Shown: positions 22,145-30,410 of the stretch, one piece after another
Layout: each line of letters starts with the position of its first letter
Position numbering within the stretch: position 1 is the first letter of the stretch
The notes under the pieces: generated by a model
Seen by the model: the letters and a program-made list of their open reading frames with translations, nothing else
Told to the model about the DNA's origin: nothing
Database searches by the model: none
Program-made: the position numbers and the translations under genes
From: Oscillatoriales cyanobacterium PMM_0008
GTDB taxonomy: Bacteria > Cyanobacteriota > Cyanobacteriia > Cyanobacteriales > Aerosakkonemataceae
Assembly: GCA_949128025.1 (NCBI GenBank)
Contig: CASBRD010000233.1
Location: 1-38,250 of the forward strand
DNA: 38,250 nt
Reading direction: 5' to 3'

Positions 22145-22831
22145 TTATTCTATTTTCACATTAGCAATTTGTTGTGCAAACCAACTAGCCGCACTACCAT
22201 TTGTTCCCTCTTTCAAACGTGCCAAAGTTTCTTCTAACAACGCAATAGGAAGTCCTTCCAGTGCTAAAGATGTCGCGCATTCTTGATAAATGCCATTTGA
22301 CTGCAACTGAAATGCAATCACTTGCAAACCTCTCACATTAATCACCCAATATTCAGGAATTCCCATATTAGCATAAAGTTTTTTCTTCTCATCTAAATCT
22401 GTTGCCAGAGTTGTATCGGAAACTTCTCCAACCAAATTAGGTACTCGCCACTGACTTAAATCAATTCGACGCGGTTCTCCTTCTTGCCAACGAGGATAAT
22501 CTTCACCTAAATAAAGTACCAAATCTGGCGCACCCGCTTGCCTTGTCGGTTTTTCAAGCAAGCAACCCCCTAGCAAACTGTATATCTGTTCTGGTTTATT
22601 CAAAAACCAGAAACCAAATATCAGTGTGAACAGTTCATTAATAGTAGCGTGATTGATTCCTTCCCAACCCATATTAATTACCAAAAGACGATTAAAATCA
22701 AAAAATAGCCGCATTCTGTTGTTCGTTTTATCATCGCGATAGACTAAGTAGTCTTCCCAGTCTGCGGGTTCCCAATGATACAAAGTCTTGTTAATAGTTG
22801 TTGGGCTGACTGTAAGAATTGAGGCAGTCAT
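22145..22831 (-). CDS. Uma2-family putative restriction endonuclease (DUF820)
   Basis: A 228-aa member of the Uma2/DUF820 family, longer and distinct from the one at 7578. Motifs seen are APDLVLYLGED, VPNLVGEVSDTTLATDLDEK and KKLYANMGIPEYWVINVRG, which include the acidic and Lys residues of the PD-(D/E)XK site. The N-terminus (YHWEPADWEDYLVYRDDKTNNRMRLFFDFN) fits the subfamily that begins with a membrane-free WTxEDY-type segment. There is no partner gene. Role unknown. Confidence 0.8.
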   Translation of the reverse strand: MTASILTVSPTTINKTLYHWEPADWEDYLVYRDDKTNNRMRLFFDFNRLLVINMGWEGINHATINELFTLIFGFWFLNKPEQIYSLLGGCLLEKPTRQAGAPDLVLYLGEDYPRWQEGEPRRIDLSQWRVPNLVGEVSDTTLATDLDEKKKLYANMGIPEYWVINVRGLQVIAFQLQSNGIYQECATSLALEGLPIALLEETLARLKEGTNGSAASWFAQQIANVKIE

Positions 22832-22901
22832 GGCACTAACTCTAATTGATATTGAATAGTCATTATATCTTAATTTCTAGACTTAGAAACCCGATTTCTC
22901 T

Positions 22902-22933
22902 AACAATACCTTTAAATTGGTGAAGGTATTGTT
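22902..22933 (-). terminator. Hairpin behind the ABC importer operon
   Basis: AACAATACCTT and AAGGTATTGTT form an 11-bp stem with a 10-nt loop. It is flanked by outer AAACCCGATTT/AAACCAGGTTTTT segments that can extend it. It lies 25 bases beyond the ATPase stop in the direction of transcription. There is no clean U-run, so it may also be a dispersed palindrome used as a terminator. Confidence 0.5.
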
Positions 22934-22958
22934 GAAGAAACCAGGTTTTTAAGGGATA

Positions 22959-23732
22959 TTATGCTGCCGCTAGAGCCTCTTGTCCGTGTCTACGCATCAG
23001 ATCCATCAGTTCATCCCGGTAGTCGTGGAATATAGAGTGGCGTTTGACGGTGTGAGTGCGATCGGGTAAATCGATCGTAATTTCCTTCCTCACTGTACCG
23101 GGACGCGCACCCAGAGCATAGATGCGGTTAGCGAGGAAGACCGCTTCTTCTACGTCGTGGGTGATCATGAAGACGGTGATGTTAGTGCGTCGCCAAAGGT
23201 CTAACATGAATTCGTGCATCGACTCTTTGGTATGGACATCTAATGCACCGAAGGGTTCATCCATCAGCAGCACTTTCGGTTCTGAAGCTAAAGCGCGTGC
23301 GATCGCCACCCGCTGCTTCATCCCCCCCGATAACTCTTTTGGCAATGCTTTGGCAAACCCAGACAACCCTACCACACTCAGATAATAGCTAGCTTGTTCG
23401 CGCCGAATCTTCTTTGGCACACCCTGAAGCTTCAGTCCAAACTCGGTATTATCCTGTACGCTCATCCAAGGGTAAAGCGTATAGTGCTGAAATACCATAC
23501 CGCGATCGGGCCCTGGCCCAGTGACTAGCACTCCATCAATTCTGACTTCCCCAGACGTAGGCATATCAAGTCCGGCAATCTGTCGCAGCAGGGTAGACTT
23601 TCCCGACCCGGAAGCACCCACAGCGCAGATAAATTCGCCCCGCTCAATTGTCATATTAATGTCTTTGAGAACAACTAATTTGCCATTATTTGTCTCAAAG
23701 TGCTTGTGCAGATTGTTAACTTGCAGATACAT
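22959..23732 (-). CDS. ABC importer ATPase (TauB/SsuB/NrtD type), guanidine locus
   Basis: A 257-aa ATPase with Walker A GASGSGKST near 41, Q-loop VFQHYTLYPWMSV, signature LSGGMKQR near 142, Walker B VLLMDEPFGALD near 161 and switch His in MITHDVEEAVFLA. It belongs to the nitrate/sulfonate/taurine group. It follows the permease by 67 bases on the same strand. Gene order matches the sll1077-sll1082 cluster of Synechocystis, in which a similar importer stands next to the guanidine hydrolase genes, so guanidine or a related compound is a reasonable substrate guess. Confidence 0.9.
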   Translation of the reverse strand: MYLQVNNLHKHFETNNGKLVVLKDINMTIERGEFICAVGASGSGKSTLLRQIAGLDMPTSGEVRIDGVLVTGPGPDRGMVFQHYTLYPWMSVQDNTEFGLKLQGVPKKIRREQASYYLSVVGLSGFAKALPKELSGGMKQRVAIARALASEPKVLLMDEPFGALDVHTKESMHEFMLDLWRRTNITVFMITHDVEEAVFLANRIYALGARPGTVRKEITIDLPDRTHTVKRHSIFHDYRDELMDLMRRHGQEALAAA

Positions 23733-23799
23733 GATTTCAATCTCCTAAATAAAAACAGGTTTGCTATTAACAAAAATAGATTTAGCGCTAAAACACAGA

Positions 23800-24645
23800 T
23801 TATCGTTTTTGGCTAGACCACTTGCAGGAAACCCGCAAAAGGTACTGAAATAACAAATCGAAACTCAGTCCAATTACCCCGATAACAATTAGCCCGACAA
23901 AAATTTCATCTGTCCTCAGAAAACGACCTGCTACGCTGATCCGACGGCCTAAACCTTCGTTCGCTGCAATCAATTCCGAGACAATTACTAACTGCCAAGC
24001 TGCTGCCAAATTGATACGACAAGCATCAATGATTCCCGGCAAGACGTGGGGAAAAATGACTTGAAGCAGAGCTTGTAAACGATTTCCTCCTAACATATAA
24101 GTTGCTTCAATCAAATCTTTTGATACGAATTTTACCGTATCCATCACCATCAGAGAGTTGAAGAAAAACACCCCGATGAAAATGAGCGTAATTTTGGGTT
24201 CCTCCCCAATACCCAAGTACAGAATTAGCAAGGGAATGAAGGCAGGCGCAGGCATATAGCGCATCAACCCAAACAGCGGTTCCAGCAAGGCGCGAACACT
24301 GGCAAAACTACCCATCAACACCCCAAGGGGGATGGAAAGACTTGCCGCAAATAGAAACCCAACACCGACGCGCCACAGACTCGCGACGGTATCCTTGAGG
24401 AGTTCGCGAGTACTCCACAGCCTTCCAAACGCCTCCAGCACTTTACCCGGTGAAGGCAAAAACTTAGGGTCTATGTTCCCCAATGTTGTTACCAACCACC
24501 ACAGCAGCAGGGGAACTGCGATCGACGTAACAATCAATGCTGTATTGAGAGGTTTGGGAATGTCTTCAGCGAGTCGCCAGAAAACAGTCGGATTTAGCTT
24601 TTTAGCTCGGATGAAATCTTGAATCGATCCTGACTCTTGGCTCAT
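23800..24645 (-). CDS. ABC importer permease (TauC/SsuC type), guanidine locus
   Basis: A 281-aa inner-membrane permease with six hydrophobic segments and the EAA-type loop EATYMLGGNRLQALLQVIFPHVLPGI that contacts the ATPase. PALSIPLGVLMG-like and PAFIPLLILYLGIGEEPKI blocks are standard for the BPD_transp_1 family. It sits between the binding protein and ATPase genes, 42 and 67 bases away, and is surely in the same transcript. A TTTTAGATTTTAGATTTT spacer lies just upstream. Confidence 0.9.
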   Translation of the reverse strand: MSQESGSIQDFIRAKKLNPTVFWRLAEDIPKPLNTALIVTSIAVPLLLWWLVTTLGNIDPKFLPSPGKVLEAFGRLWSTRELLKDTVASLWRVGVGFLFAASLSIPLGVLMGSFASVRALLEPLFGLMRYMPAPAFIPLLILYLGIGEEPKITLIFIGVFFFNSLMVMDTVKFVSKDLIEATYMLGGNRLQALLQVIFPHVLPGIIDACRINLAAAWQLVIVSELIAANEGLGRRISVAGRFLRTDEIFVGLIVIGVIGLSFDLLFQYLLRVSCKWSSQKR

Positions 24646-24687
24646 AACAATTTTAGATTTTAGATTTTTGTGTCAATGTCGATTGGC

Positions 24688-25773
24688 TTAGGATTTTTTG
24701 ACTTTCTCGGCGTAAGCTTTGACGAAGCGATCGTCAAATAATTTGCTGAGATCCGGTTTGGTTTTTGCCAGACCCACATCTGTGAGAAATTTAGTCATTT
24801 CCTGAGCGGCAAACTGTAAAGAATTTAAATCGTTGCCGGGTTGAAACGCTTTCAAGTTTTCCTCAACTGTAAAAATTTGAGTGCCATCGGCGTATTCCTT
24901 GTATTCGCTAACAGGAACACCAGCTCGTTTCGACATAATTTCATAAGCTTTATCTAGATTTGCCTTCATGTAGTCCAATGTGGCAAACCACGAATCAACC
25001 AATGCTTGCACCCGATCGGGATGTTCTTCCACAAATTTGCGCGTGAATACTAGATGATCGGAAATCGCTCCTGGAAAGTCCTTGGAACTAAATAATTCTT
25101 TACTCCCCACACGCTTTAATGCCTGAGTGGTGAATGGGGCAAACACTGCCACCGCATCGATTTGCCCACCCACAAATGCTGCTGCTGCTTTGCCTGTTTC
25201 TAGAGGTACAAACTGAATATCTTGCGGCGATAATCCTGCTTTTCTTAATCCCAATAGCAGCAGAAAGTGATCTACTGTACCTTCTTCTGCGGCTACTTTT
25301 TTCCCTTTTAGGTCAGCAATTGAATTAATGCCATCCCGGACAATAACTTTATCGTTACCAGTAGAGTTGTCGTTCACCAGCACAATTACTTGGTCTGCCC
25401 CACCTGATACGGAGCTAACAGTATCTCCCAGAGTTTGGCTGTTAGCATCTATTTGTCCGGCTGTTAGCGTGCTAATAGATTCCAGATATCCATCAAACCA
25501 TTTGAGGTCTACGGGGACTTTATTTGCTTGAAAGATTCCCTCCTCTTGGGCAACTTGCCAAGGAAACCAACCAGGCCACGCACTAAATCCCAAACGGACG
25601 GAACCAGCAACTACAGAGGAGGCAGTAGAATCTGATTCAGTAGTTGTTTTGATGTAGGTTGCAGGGTTGACGCAAGCTACGACAAGGGTGAGTGTGGCCA
25701 GAAAAAGGATAAAGAAGGATAGGAGCGATTTGGGCGGTAGCCCAGATTTGGTGAAACCAGATCGCACTTTCAT
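24688..25773 (-). CDS. ABC importer substrate-binding lipoprotein, guanidine locus
   Basis: A 361-aa periplasmic binding protein. It starts with a lipoprotein signal ending LTLVVAC, with Cys34 as the probable lipidated residue. The mature part is of the NMT1/SsuA/TauA type: VRLGFSAWPGWFPWQVAQEE, GIFQANKVPVDLKWFDG, then INSIADLKGKKVAAEEGTVD and VGGQIDAVAVFAPFT. The ligand is not predictable by motif alone. The gene is 278 bp from the HypB-type gene, with a dispersed repeat between them, so the importer may have a promoter separate from the riboswitch. Confidence 0.88.
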   Translation of the reverse strand: MKVRSGFTKSGLPPKSLLSFFILFLATLTLVVACVNPATYIKTTTESDSTASSVVAGSVRLGFSAWPGWFPWQVAQEEGIFQANKVPVDLKWFDGYLESISTLTAGQIDANSQTLGDTVSSVSGGADQVIVLVNDNSTGNDKVIVRDGINSIADLKGKKVAAEEGTVDHFLLLLGLRKAGLSPQDIQFVPLETGKAAAAFVGGQIDAVAVFAPFTTQALKRVGSKELFSSKDFPGAISDHLVFTRKFVEEHPDRVQALVDSWFATLDYMKANLDKAYEIMSKRAGVPVSEYKEYADGTQIFTVEENLKAFQPGNDLNSLQFAAQEMTKFLTDVGLAKTKPDLSKLFDDRFVKAYAEKVKKS

Positions 25774-25911
25774 TTTTTGCTGTTGGCAATGATGATTTTT
25801 GATAGAACGATTGAATAGATGTAGCAGGTAAAGGAGTCACTGCTTTGTTATGTTTGTTACAAAATTCGTCAGTTAGGTTATCGCGGTTTTCAGTTGCATG
25901 AACTACACTCT

Positions 25912-25926
25912 AGAAACCCGGTTTCT
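25912..25926. repeat. AGAAACCCGGTTTCT palindrome
   Basis: A perfect 15-base palindrome around a CCCGG core. An identical copy is at 36752-36766, and imperfect ones lie near 21989, 22110, 22890 and 22937. It is a dispersed element of the host genome. Confidence 0.7.
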
Positions 25927-25940
25927 TTAAGCCATTTCTT

Positions 25941-26008
25941 TGTAGGTTGGGTTGAGTGAAGCGAAACCCAACAAATGCGTTGGGTTTCGTGCCTCAACCC
26001 AACCTACA
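25941..26008. repeat. TGTAGGTTGGGTT palindromic repeat, copy 2
   Basis: It begins TGTAGGTTGGGTTGAG and ends CTCAACCCAACCTACA, with an inner GAAACCCAACA/TGTTGGGTTTC-type pair. The first copy is at 3812. It splits the guanidine locus between the HypB-type gene and the binding protein. Confidence 0.85.
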
Positions 26009-26051
26009 AAGCTGCGGTAAAAAATCAAAGATTCGTATTTTCGCAAAAAGT

Positions 26052-26795
26052 CTAATGGACAACGGATAGTTGCTGTTTAGCAGGGGCCGATCGCTTAATC
26101 TGAAACCGAACCCAATCAAACCAAGCATCTAACCCTTCTCCTGTCTTTGCAGAAACAGGTACGATCGCAACATGAGGATTCATTTGTCGGACATTTGCCA
26201 CAATTCGATCGACATCAACATCCAGATGGGGCGCTAAATCCATCTTGGTAATCAACAAACAATCCGCTTCTTGGAACATTACGGGATATTTGAGTGGTTT
26301 GTCTTCTCCCTCTGTCAAGCTCAACAGGGCAACTTTAGCGTGTTCGCCAACTTCAAATTCAGCCGGACAAACGAGATTGCCAACGTTTTCTACCAGTACA
26401 AGATCGAATTCAGCAGGATTGTATTGATATGATAATTGATGAATTCCGCCAGCAACCATTTTGGAATCCAAATGACAGGAACGACCTGTATTAATGGCAA
26501 TCACCGGAACGTTGTATTTGCGGAGGCGATCGGCATCTAATTCGGTGGTCATGTCGCCCTCAATTACAGCGATTTTTAACTCACTACTCAAAGCAGCAAG
26601 GGTGCGCTCTAAAAGCACCGTTTTGCCAGCACCGGGACTGCTCATCACGTTTAAGCAGATAATTCCCCATTCATCGAAATGTTCTCGGTTATGGTCGGCT
26701 CCTTCCTGATTGGCATGGAGCAAGTTAATGCCTAAAGCGGCGTCAAAGGTTTGGTGCATAAGCTGCTGAATCCTCTGTCTCAAAACTGTATTCAA
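26052..26795 (-). CDS. HypB-type nickel GTPase, guanidine hydrolase accessory
   Basis: A 247-aa GTPase of the HypB family. G1 is [16 protein letters not shown] (near 50-65), followed by [20 protein letters not shown], the zinc/nickel-site block [27 protein letters not shown] and ITKMDL (G4). The His-rich N-terminal tail of many HypB proteins is absent. In Synechocystis the homologue Sll1079 serves the nickel-dependent guanidine hydrolase rather than a hydrogenase; context says the same here. The start is TTG 26795 or ATG 26759; the former overlaps the preceding gene by 53 bases, the latter by 17. Confidence 0.88.
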   Translation of the reverse strand: MNTVLRQRIQQLMHQTFDAALGINLLHANQEGADHNREHFDEWGIICLNVMSSPGAGKTVLLERTLAALSSELKIAVIEGDMTTELDADRLRKYNVPVIAINTGRSCHLDSKMVAGGIHQLSYQYNPAEFDLVLVENVGNLVCPAEFEVGEHAKVALLSLTEGEDKPLKYPVMFQEADCLLITKMDLAPHLDVDVDRIVANVRQMNPHVAIVPVSAKTGEGLDAWFDWVRFQIKRSAPAKQQLSVVH

Positions 26796-27129
26796 TTCGA
26801 TCGATCTTTAGTTCCCGCCCTGACCGAATATCTTCCATTGGATACTGGCACTGAGGACAGGCATATTGGCATCCCATTTCTGGGAAGTAATCTTGTTGGC
26901 AATGATGACAAAAGGCTATTAGCGGCGTTTCCTGAATAGCTAGTTCTACCCCTTCTAAAAAGGTGTTTTGCTTTTGTACATTGAAGGCAAATTGCAAACT
27001 AACAGGTTCAACGCAGGTGAACTTTCCTACTATTAGATGAATGCAGGATATTTGGGGTGGGACTGGTTGAGATTCCCACCAGTCTTTAACTGTTATAATT
27101 AGCGCCTTTGTCATGTCAGTTTCATGCAC
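26743..27129 (-). CDS. HypA-type nickel chaperone, guanidine hydrolase accessory
   Basis: A 128-aa HypA family protein. It starts [11 protein letters not shown] (Met1-His2 bind nickel in HypA), and the zinc finger is present as FCHHC...ACPQC (CxxC twice, about residues 74-97). HypA hands nickel to a metalloenzyme with HypB's help. The gene begins three bases after the hydrolase stop, so they share a transcript. The Synechocystis equivalent is Sll1078. No hydrogenase genes are in the window. Confidence 0.88.
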   Translation of the reverse strand: MHETDMTKALIITVKDWWESQPVPPQISCIHLIVGKFTCVEPVSLQFAFNVQKQNTFLEGVELAIQETPLIAFCHHCQQDYFPEMGCQYACPQCQYPMEDIRSGRELKIDRIEYSFETEDSAAYAPNL

Positions 27130-27132
27130 GGA

Positions 27133-27845
27133 TCATCTCCACTCTGCAACTAATTCTGGTTGCGCTTCAGGATGAATGTAGTAGGGTTTTTCCTTACGCG
27201 GCAGTTGACCTGACAACACTAAATGCGCCATCGTGTCGCAAATTACGCGAGTTGCCATGAGTGCAGTCATATCGCTGATGTCATACGGGGGAGAAACTTC
27301 CACAACTTCTAATCCGCAGACGGGGGCACGCTGCACAATTTTACCTAGCAAAGCAAGGGCTTCGCGGGGTAATAAACCCCCCGGTTCTGGCCAACCTGTG
27401 CCGGGGACAAATCCGGCGTCGATGCAGTCGATATCAAAACTAATCCACACGCAATCGGTGCCGTCGAGTGCGCGTTCTAAGGCGAAGTCTACAGCAGCAT
27501 CAATTCCCCTTTCTACAATGTCGGTAACGGTGAGGATATTGGTGGCGCGTTCTCGGCAAACTTTGACGCCTTGGCGGGGGACTTGCCAACCGCCAATCCC
27601 CAGTTGTACCAGGTTTTGTGGAGGTGCGTTTTTGATGTTGGTGGCGTGGAACCAAGGACAGGTGTGCATTCGTTCGTCGAGGTCTGTTTCTTGGGTATCG
27701 ACGTGGCGATCGAAGTGAATAATGCCGACTTTTTTGTCACCCAAGGGATTTTGGTTGATTTGAGAAACGCTATTTTTGCAGAATGATTCGAGATTGAACA
27801 AAGCAAAAAACCCAGGAAAGTAACGACAGTTAAAAAAACTCTCAT
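27133..27845 (-). pseudogene. gdmH: N-terminally deleted nickel-dependent guanidine hydrolase (GdmH-like)
   Basis: The C-terminal 200 residues are a clear agmatinase/arginase-fold protein of the Sll1077 (GdmH) type: VGIIHFDRHVDTQETDLDER with the metal ligands of HFDRHVD, then ISFDIDCIDAGFVPGTGWPE. The upstream part that holds the first metal ligand (the GGDHS-type strand) and the family's N-terminal region is missing; GdmH proteins are about 390 aa. Only some 25 codons lie between riboswitch and core. The ATG 27845 behind GGGAGGAG is out of frame with the core; one extra T in the T7 run after it would restore the frame. TTG 27801 could start a 222-aa fragment. Almost certainly inactive. Confidence 0.75.
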
Positions 27846-27851
27846 TTACTC

Positions 27852-27984
27852 CTCCCGGGCTTTTTTCCCTCAGTGTAGCCAGTTCCTCTTTCTTAAATCA
27901 AAGAAATTTTGAGAGGCTGACTTGCTTCTCTCGGACCAGTCATTTAAGTCGCGAAAACTTAAACCGGAACCCTAGAAGCTACTT
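27852..27984 (-). ncRNA. Guanidine-I (ykkC) riboswitch
   Basis: Read on the minus strand, the segment has the conserved blocks of the class I guanidine riboswitch in order: CTAGGGTTCCGG, a hairpin (TTTAAGT...ACTTAAA), CTGGTCCGAGAG, then AACTGGCTACACTGAGGGAAA and AAAAGCCCGGGAG. The last block runs straight into the ribosome binding site (GGGAGGAG) of the hydrolase gene. The riboswitch senses guanidine and turns on detoxification or degradation genes. It looks complete although its first gene is damaged. The plus strand right of it (to 28218) shows no other feature. Confidence 0.9.
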
Positions 27985-28218
27985 AACTATTCTGCTTTCA
28001 CAAGATTGGCCTACAGTTTTTTTGCCAGTTTACATCTGGCAATTGATTGCAAATTCTTTATGTTTGCGATTGGTTGCTTTACACATACTTGTATCAATAC
28101 CTGGAAATAGAAAAAGTATTATAAGCTACATTATTTTAACAATAATGAAGAATAGGGACACAGTTACTGCGCCCCTATTGCTCGATCGCGTATTTGGGCT
28201 AACTGATTGGTGCGGGCA

Positions 28219-28986
28219 TTAAAAAAACAGTTGAAGCCCCAGACTGGCAATACCGCTGAGGAAGTTGAGAAAATTGGAGCCGCCACCAGAGCGTCTGGGC
28301 TTGCTAGCTGTTTCGATTCCCTTCGTAATGTCTTGGGCTAATTTGTAACCCTCCAGATTTCCTTGGGCTGTAAAGAGTTGTGCTGCTCGCTGGATATCTG
28401 CGATCGCAGCTGTTCTGTCACCCTGTTGGTAGCGAACCATGCCGCGCCCCAAGTAAACTTCGGCATAGTCGGGCTTGATATTCAGCGCCTGACTGAAGAG
28501 TTCCATCGCTCTGGGGTAGTTGTCCCTTTCAGCTTCTGCCATTGCCCAGCTATAGAAGTCCTCCGCTGTGCCAGTATAGCTCGGCATTCCGATCGCACCC
28601 AGGAAGTTAGCATTAGTCAAGCTGGCACCAACCAAATTAGCCTGAGCTAAAACAGTATCTCTCATATCCACAGCATTGAGATTAGCACCACTGAGGTTGG
28701 CACCTGAGAGGTTGGCACCAAACAGACTAGCGCCTGTGAGGTTGGCACCGCTGAGATCGGCACCCGTGAGATTGGCCCGACTGAGATTGGCGCGACTCAA
28801 GTCAGCACCGCTCAGATTGGCGTTTGCCAGGTTACCCATCACCAGTCCAGCATTGCTCAAGTCGCATTTCGGACATTGCCTAGTCGAGAGTAGCTGTCTG
28901 ATATGTTCGGGATTTGCAGCTTGGGCAGGATTTACAAAGCTAAAAGTCGTCAGGAGTGTTGCACTTGCTAGGAGTTTTGGTTTCAT
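28219..28986 (-). CDS. Exported pentapeptide-repeat and TPR protein
   Basis: A 255-aa protein with a signal peptide ([20 protein letters not shown], then AQAA cleavage). Residues about 40-130 are some 17 pentapeptide repeats of the A(N/D)LSGA type, forming a right-handed beta-helix. Residues about 143-215 hold two TPR units ([20 protein letters not shown] and [20 protein letters not shown]). A Gly-rich patch and a hydrophobic C-terminus follow. Two Cys in [11 protein letters not shown] open the repeat domain, as in many cyanobacterial relatives. It is a likely periplasmic scaffold; its partner is unknown. Confidence 0.85.
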   Translation of the reverse strand: MKPKLLASATLLTTFSFVNPAQAANPEHIRQLLSTRQCPKCDLSNAGLVMGNLANANLSGADLSRANLSRANLTGADLSGANLTGASLFGANLSGANLSGANLNAVDMRDTVLAQANLVGASLTNANFLGAIGMPSYTGTAEDFYSWAMAEAERDNYPRAMELFSQALNIKPDYAEVYLGRGMVRYQQGDRTAAIADIQRAAQLFTAQGNLEGYKLAQDITKGIETASKPRRSGGGSNFLNFLSGIASLGLQLFF

Positions 28987-29073
28987 AGGCTTTTTGAGGG
29001 CTCAAGCGTCTGGGTCTTTTCCACATACCAGCATTGTGCTCGCATCAGAGCCATTAGCACAAGTCATTCTATT

Positions 29074-29967
29074 TCAGTTTTCCGTCTGCTGATGTTCCTG
29101 CAACCAAGCTTCTAAATCTGCGCTCCGCTCAAAATCCAACAGCGCCTCCCCTAACTCCTCTAACCAATCGATAGATAACCCCTGAAGTCGCTCTTGCATC
29201 TGAGGTTCAACCGAACCGATCCGACGATTCAACAGACGTATAATTAATGCCAATTCTCCTTCTTGTCGTCCTTGTTGTCGTCCTTGTTGTTGCCCTTGTT
29301 GTTGCCCTTCTCTCAATATTTCTTGATACCAGGGAGATTCCCGCAATACAGCCATATCCCACCTCATAATCTGCTGAACTAAACGAGTCTCTAACACAAA
29401 ACCTGCAAAGAAAGCTAACAGTGGTTCTAATTCGCTCAATTGTTCATTGGTACGCAACATCTGCAAAGCACGCCGCACCATAGACTCTTCCCCACCGCCC
29501 CTCAGCACTGGCACAAAAGGGAGTAAAGTGGGTAACGGTTGTTGAAAAACCCGATCGACATCTACTTCCCATAGGTTTATCGTGCGATAATCTTGGCGTG
29601 CCTGTAAACCCATGAACTCTGATTCATAGCGGCTGGCTATCTGCATAGAAACAGAAGGCGGCAGGATATTTACCAGTACCGGGTAGGTGGGCAAGTCGTA
29701 CCGCTCCTCTGCTAGGGCGGCGTAGGCTCGCATCCGTTTCGGTATATTAGGCTTGTAGCGCAATTGTAGCTCGTTGAGAATCAGAAAGTCGCCGTGTTGA
29801 GGGCTGTTGGCTTTGATTAGCACATCGCTTTCTCGACTTAGCCACTGAAACTCGGAGGTAAGAATGTCTCGCGCTACGACTTCGGGGTTTTGCGTTACCC
29901 ATTGCACCCAGGCATCGGGTGCCAGACTGATTAAACGTTTGCTGCCAATATCTGCCGATTTAGGCAT
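29074..29967 (-). CDS. Rpn/PD-(D/E)XK family protein with DUF4351 tail
   Basis: A 297-aa protein of the kind often called putative transposase or Rpn nuclease in cyanobacteria. The N-terminal half has the nuclease-like pattern [20 protein letters not shown] and [20 protein letters not shown], in which ILNELQLRY holds the acidic core. A Gln/Gly-rich linker ([18 protein letters not shown]) joins it to a DUF4351 tail ([20 protein letters not shown], then [19 protein letters not shown]). The linker is a slippage-prone CAAGGACGA-type repeat. Catalytic competence is uncertain. The gene is alone. Confidence 0.8.
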   Translation of the reverse strand: MPKSADIGSKRLISLAPDAWVQWVTQNPEVVARDILTSEFQWLSRESDVLIKANSPQHGDFLILNELQLRYKPNIPKRMRAYAALAEERYDLPTYPVLVNILPPSVSMQIASRYESEFMGLQARQDYRTINLWEVDVDRVFQQPLPTLLPFVPVLRGGGEESMVRRALQMLRTNEQLSELEPLLAFFAGFVLETRLVQQIMRWDMAVLRESPWYQEILREGQQQGQQQGRQQGRQEGELALIIRLLNRRIGSVEPQMQERLQGLSIDWLEELGEALLDFERSADLEAWLQEHQQTEN

Positions 29968-30121
29968 GGTGTGGATTGGATAGTTAGGCTTTTATTTTAA
30001 GCCGATCGCATCCTCATCCTTCACCAGTGAGCCATAAGATGATTTTTTTTTGCTTTAATCTAATACCAAGCTTGCTCTCATTGCCAACTCATATTGCTAT
30101 GACTTAATAGCAGTAACTTGG

Positions 30122-30406
30122 TTGGTGCGTCCGTGTTCGCTATGCTTGCTACATAAAGCATATAGAAAAGTGCTGAGTGCAACGTCAGCCGTACAATTAG
30201 CTAGCTCTTTGACGCCGCTAGCCGGAATTTTGGCAGCTTATTTCATTTTTGGCGAAGCACCTAATTTGGCGCAATATATTGGTGGCAGTATAGTTGTTCT
30301 AGGCGGTATGATAATAAGCAAAATTGGTGTATGGCGTCAGTCAGCTGCTGTTCCCCTAAGTTCTAAGAAAGAAATAGACATGGAAATCGGATTTAAAGGA
30401 ATATGA
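30122..30406 (+). pseudogene. C-terminal remnant of an EamA/DMT-type transporter
   Basis: From about 30164 the translation reads KVLSATSAVQLASSLTPLAG, then ILAAYFIFGEAPNLAQYIGG and SIVVLGGMIIS: the last two or three membrane helices of an EamA transporter. The first seven helices are absent, and the codons before 30164 do not fit the family. No start signal is seen. It ends four bases before the next gene. The reading frame is still open, so the loss of the 5' part may be fairly recent. Confidence 0.65.
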
Positions 30407-30410
30407 AATT

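Noticed and set aside
26052-27129. HypA/HypB as hydrogenase maturation genes
   Set aside because: No hydrogenase or other hyp genes are near; the guanidine riboswitch and GdmH-type gene give a better explanation.
27513-27845. A 110-codon minus-strand frame from the ATG behind the riboswitch (MRVFLTVVTFLGFLLCSISN)
   Set aside because: It has the right ribosome binding site but soon runs out of frame through the hydrolase core; it is the frameshifted start of that gene, not a membrane peptide.
28022-28222. A 66-codon plus-strand frame
   Set aside because: No ribosome binding site, no family, and it lies upstream of the riboswitch promoter region on the other strand.
28676-29092. A 138-codon plus-strand frame rich in RLAP repeats
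   Set aside because: It is the antisense shadow of the pentapeptide repeats.
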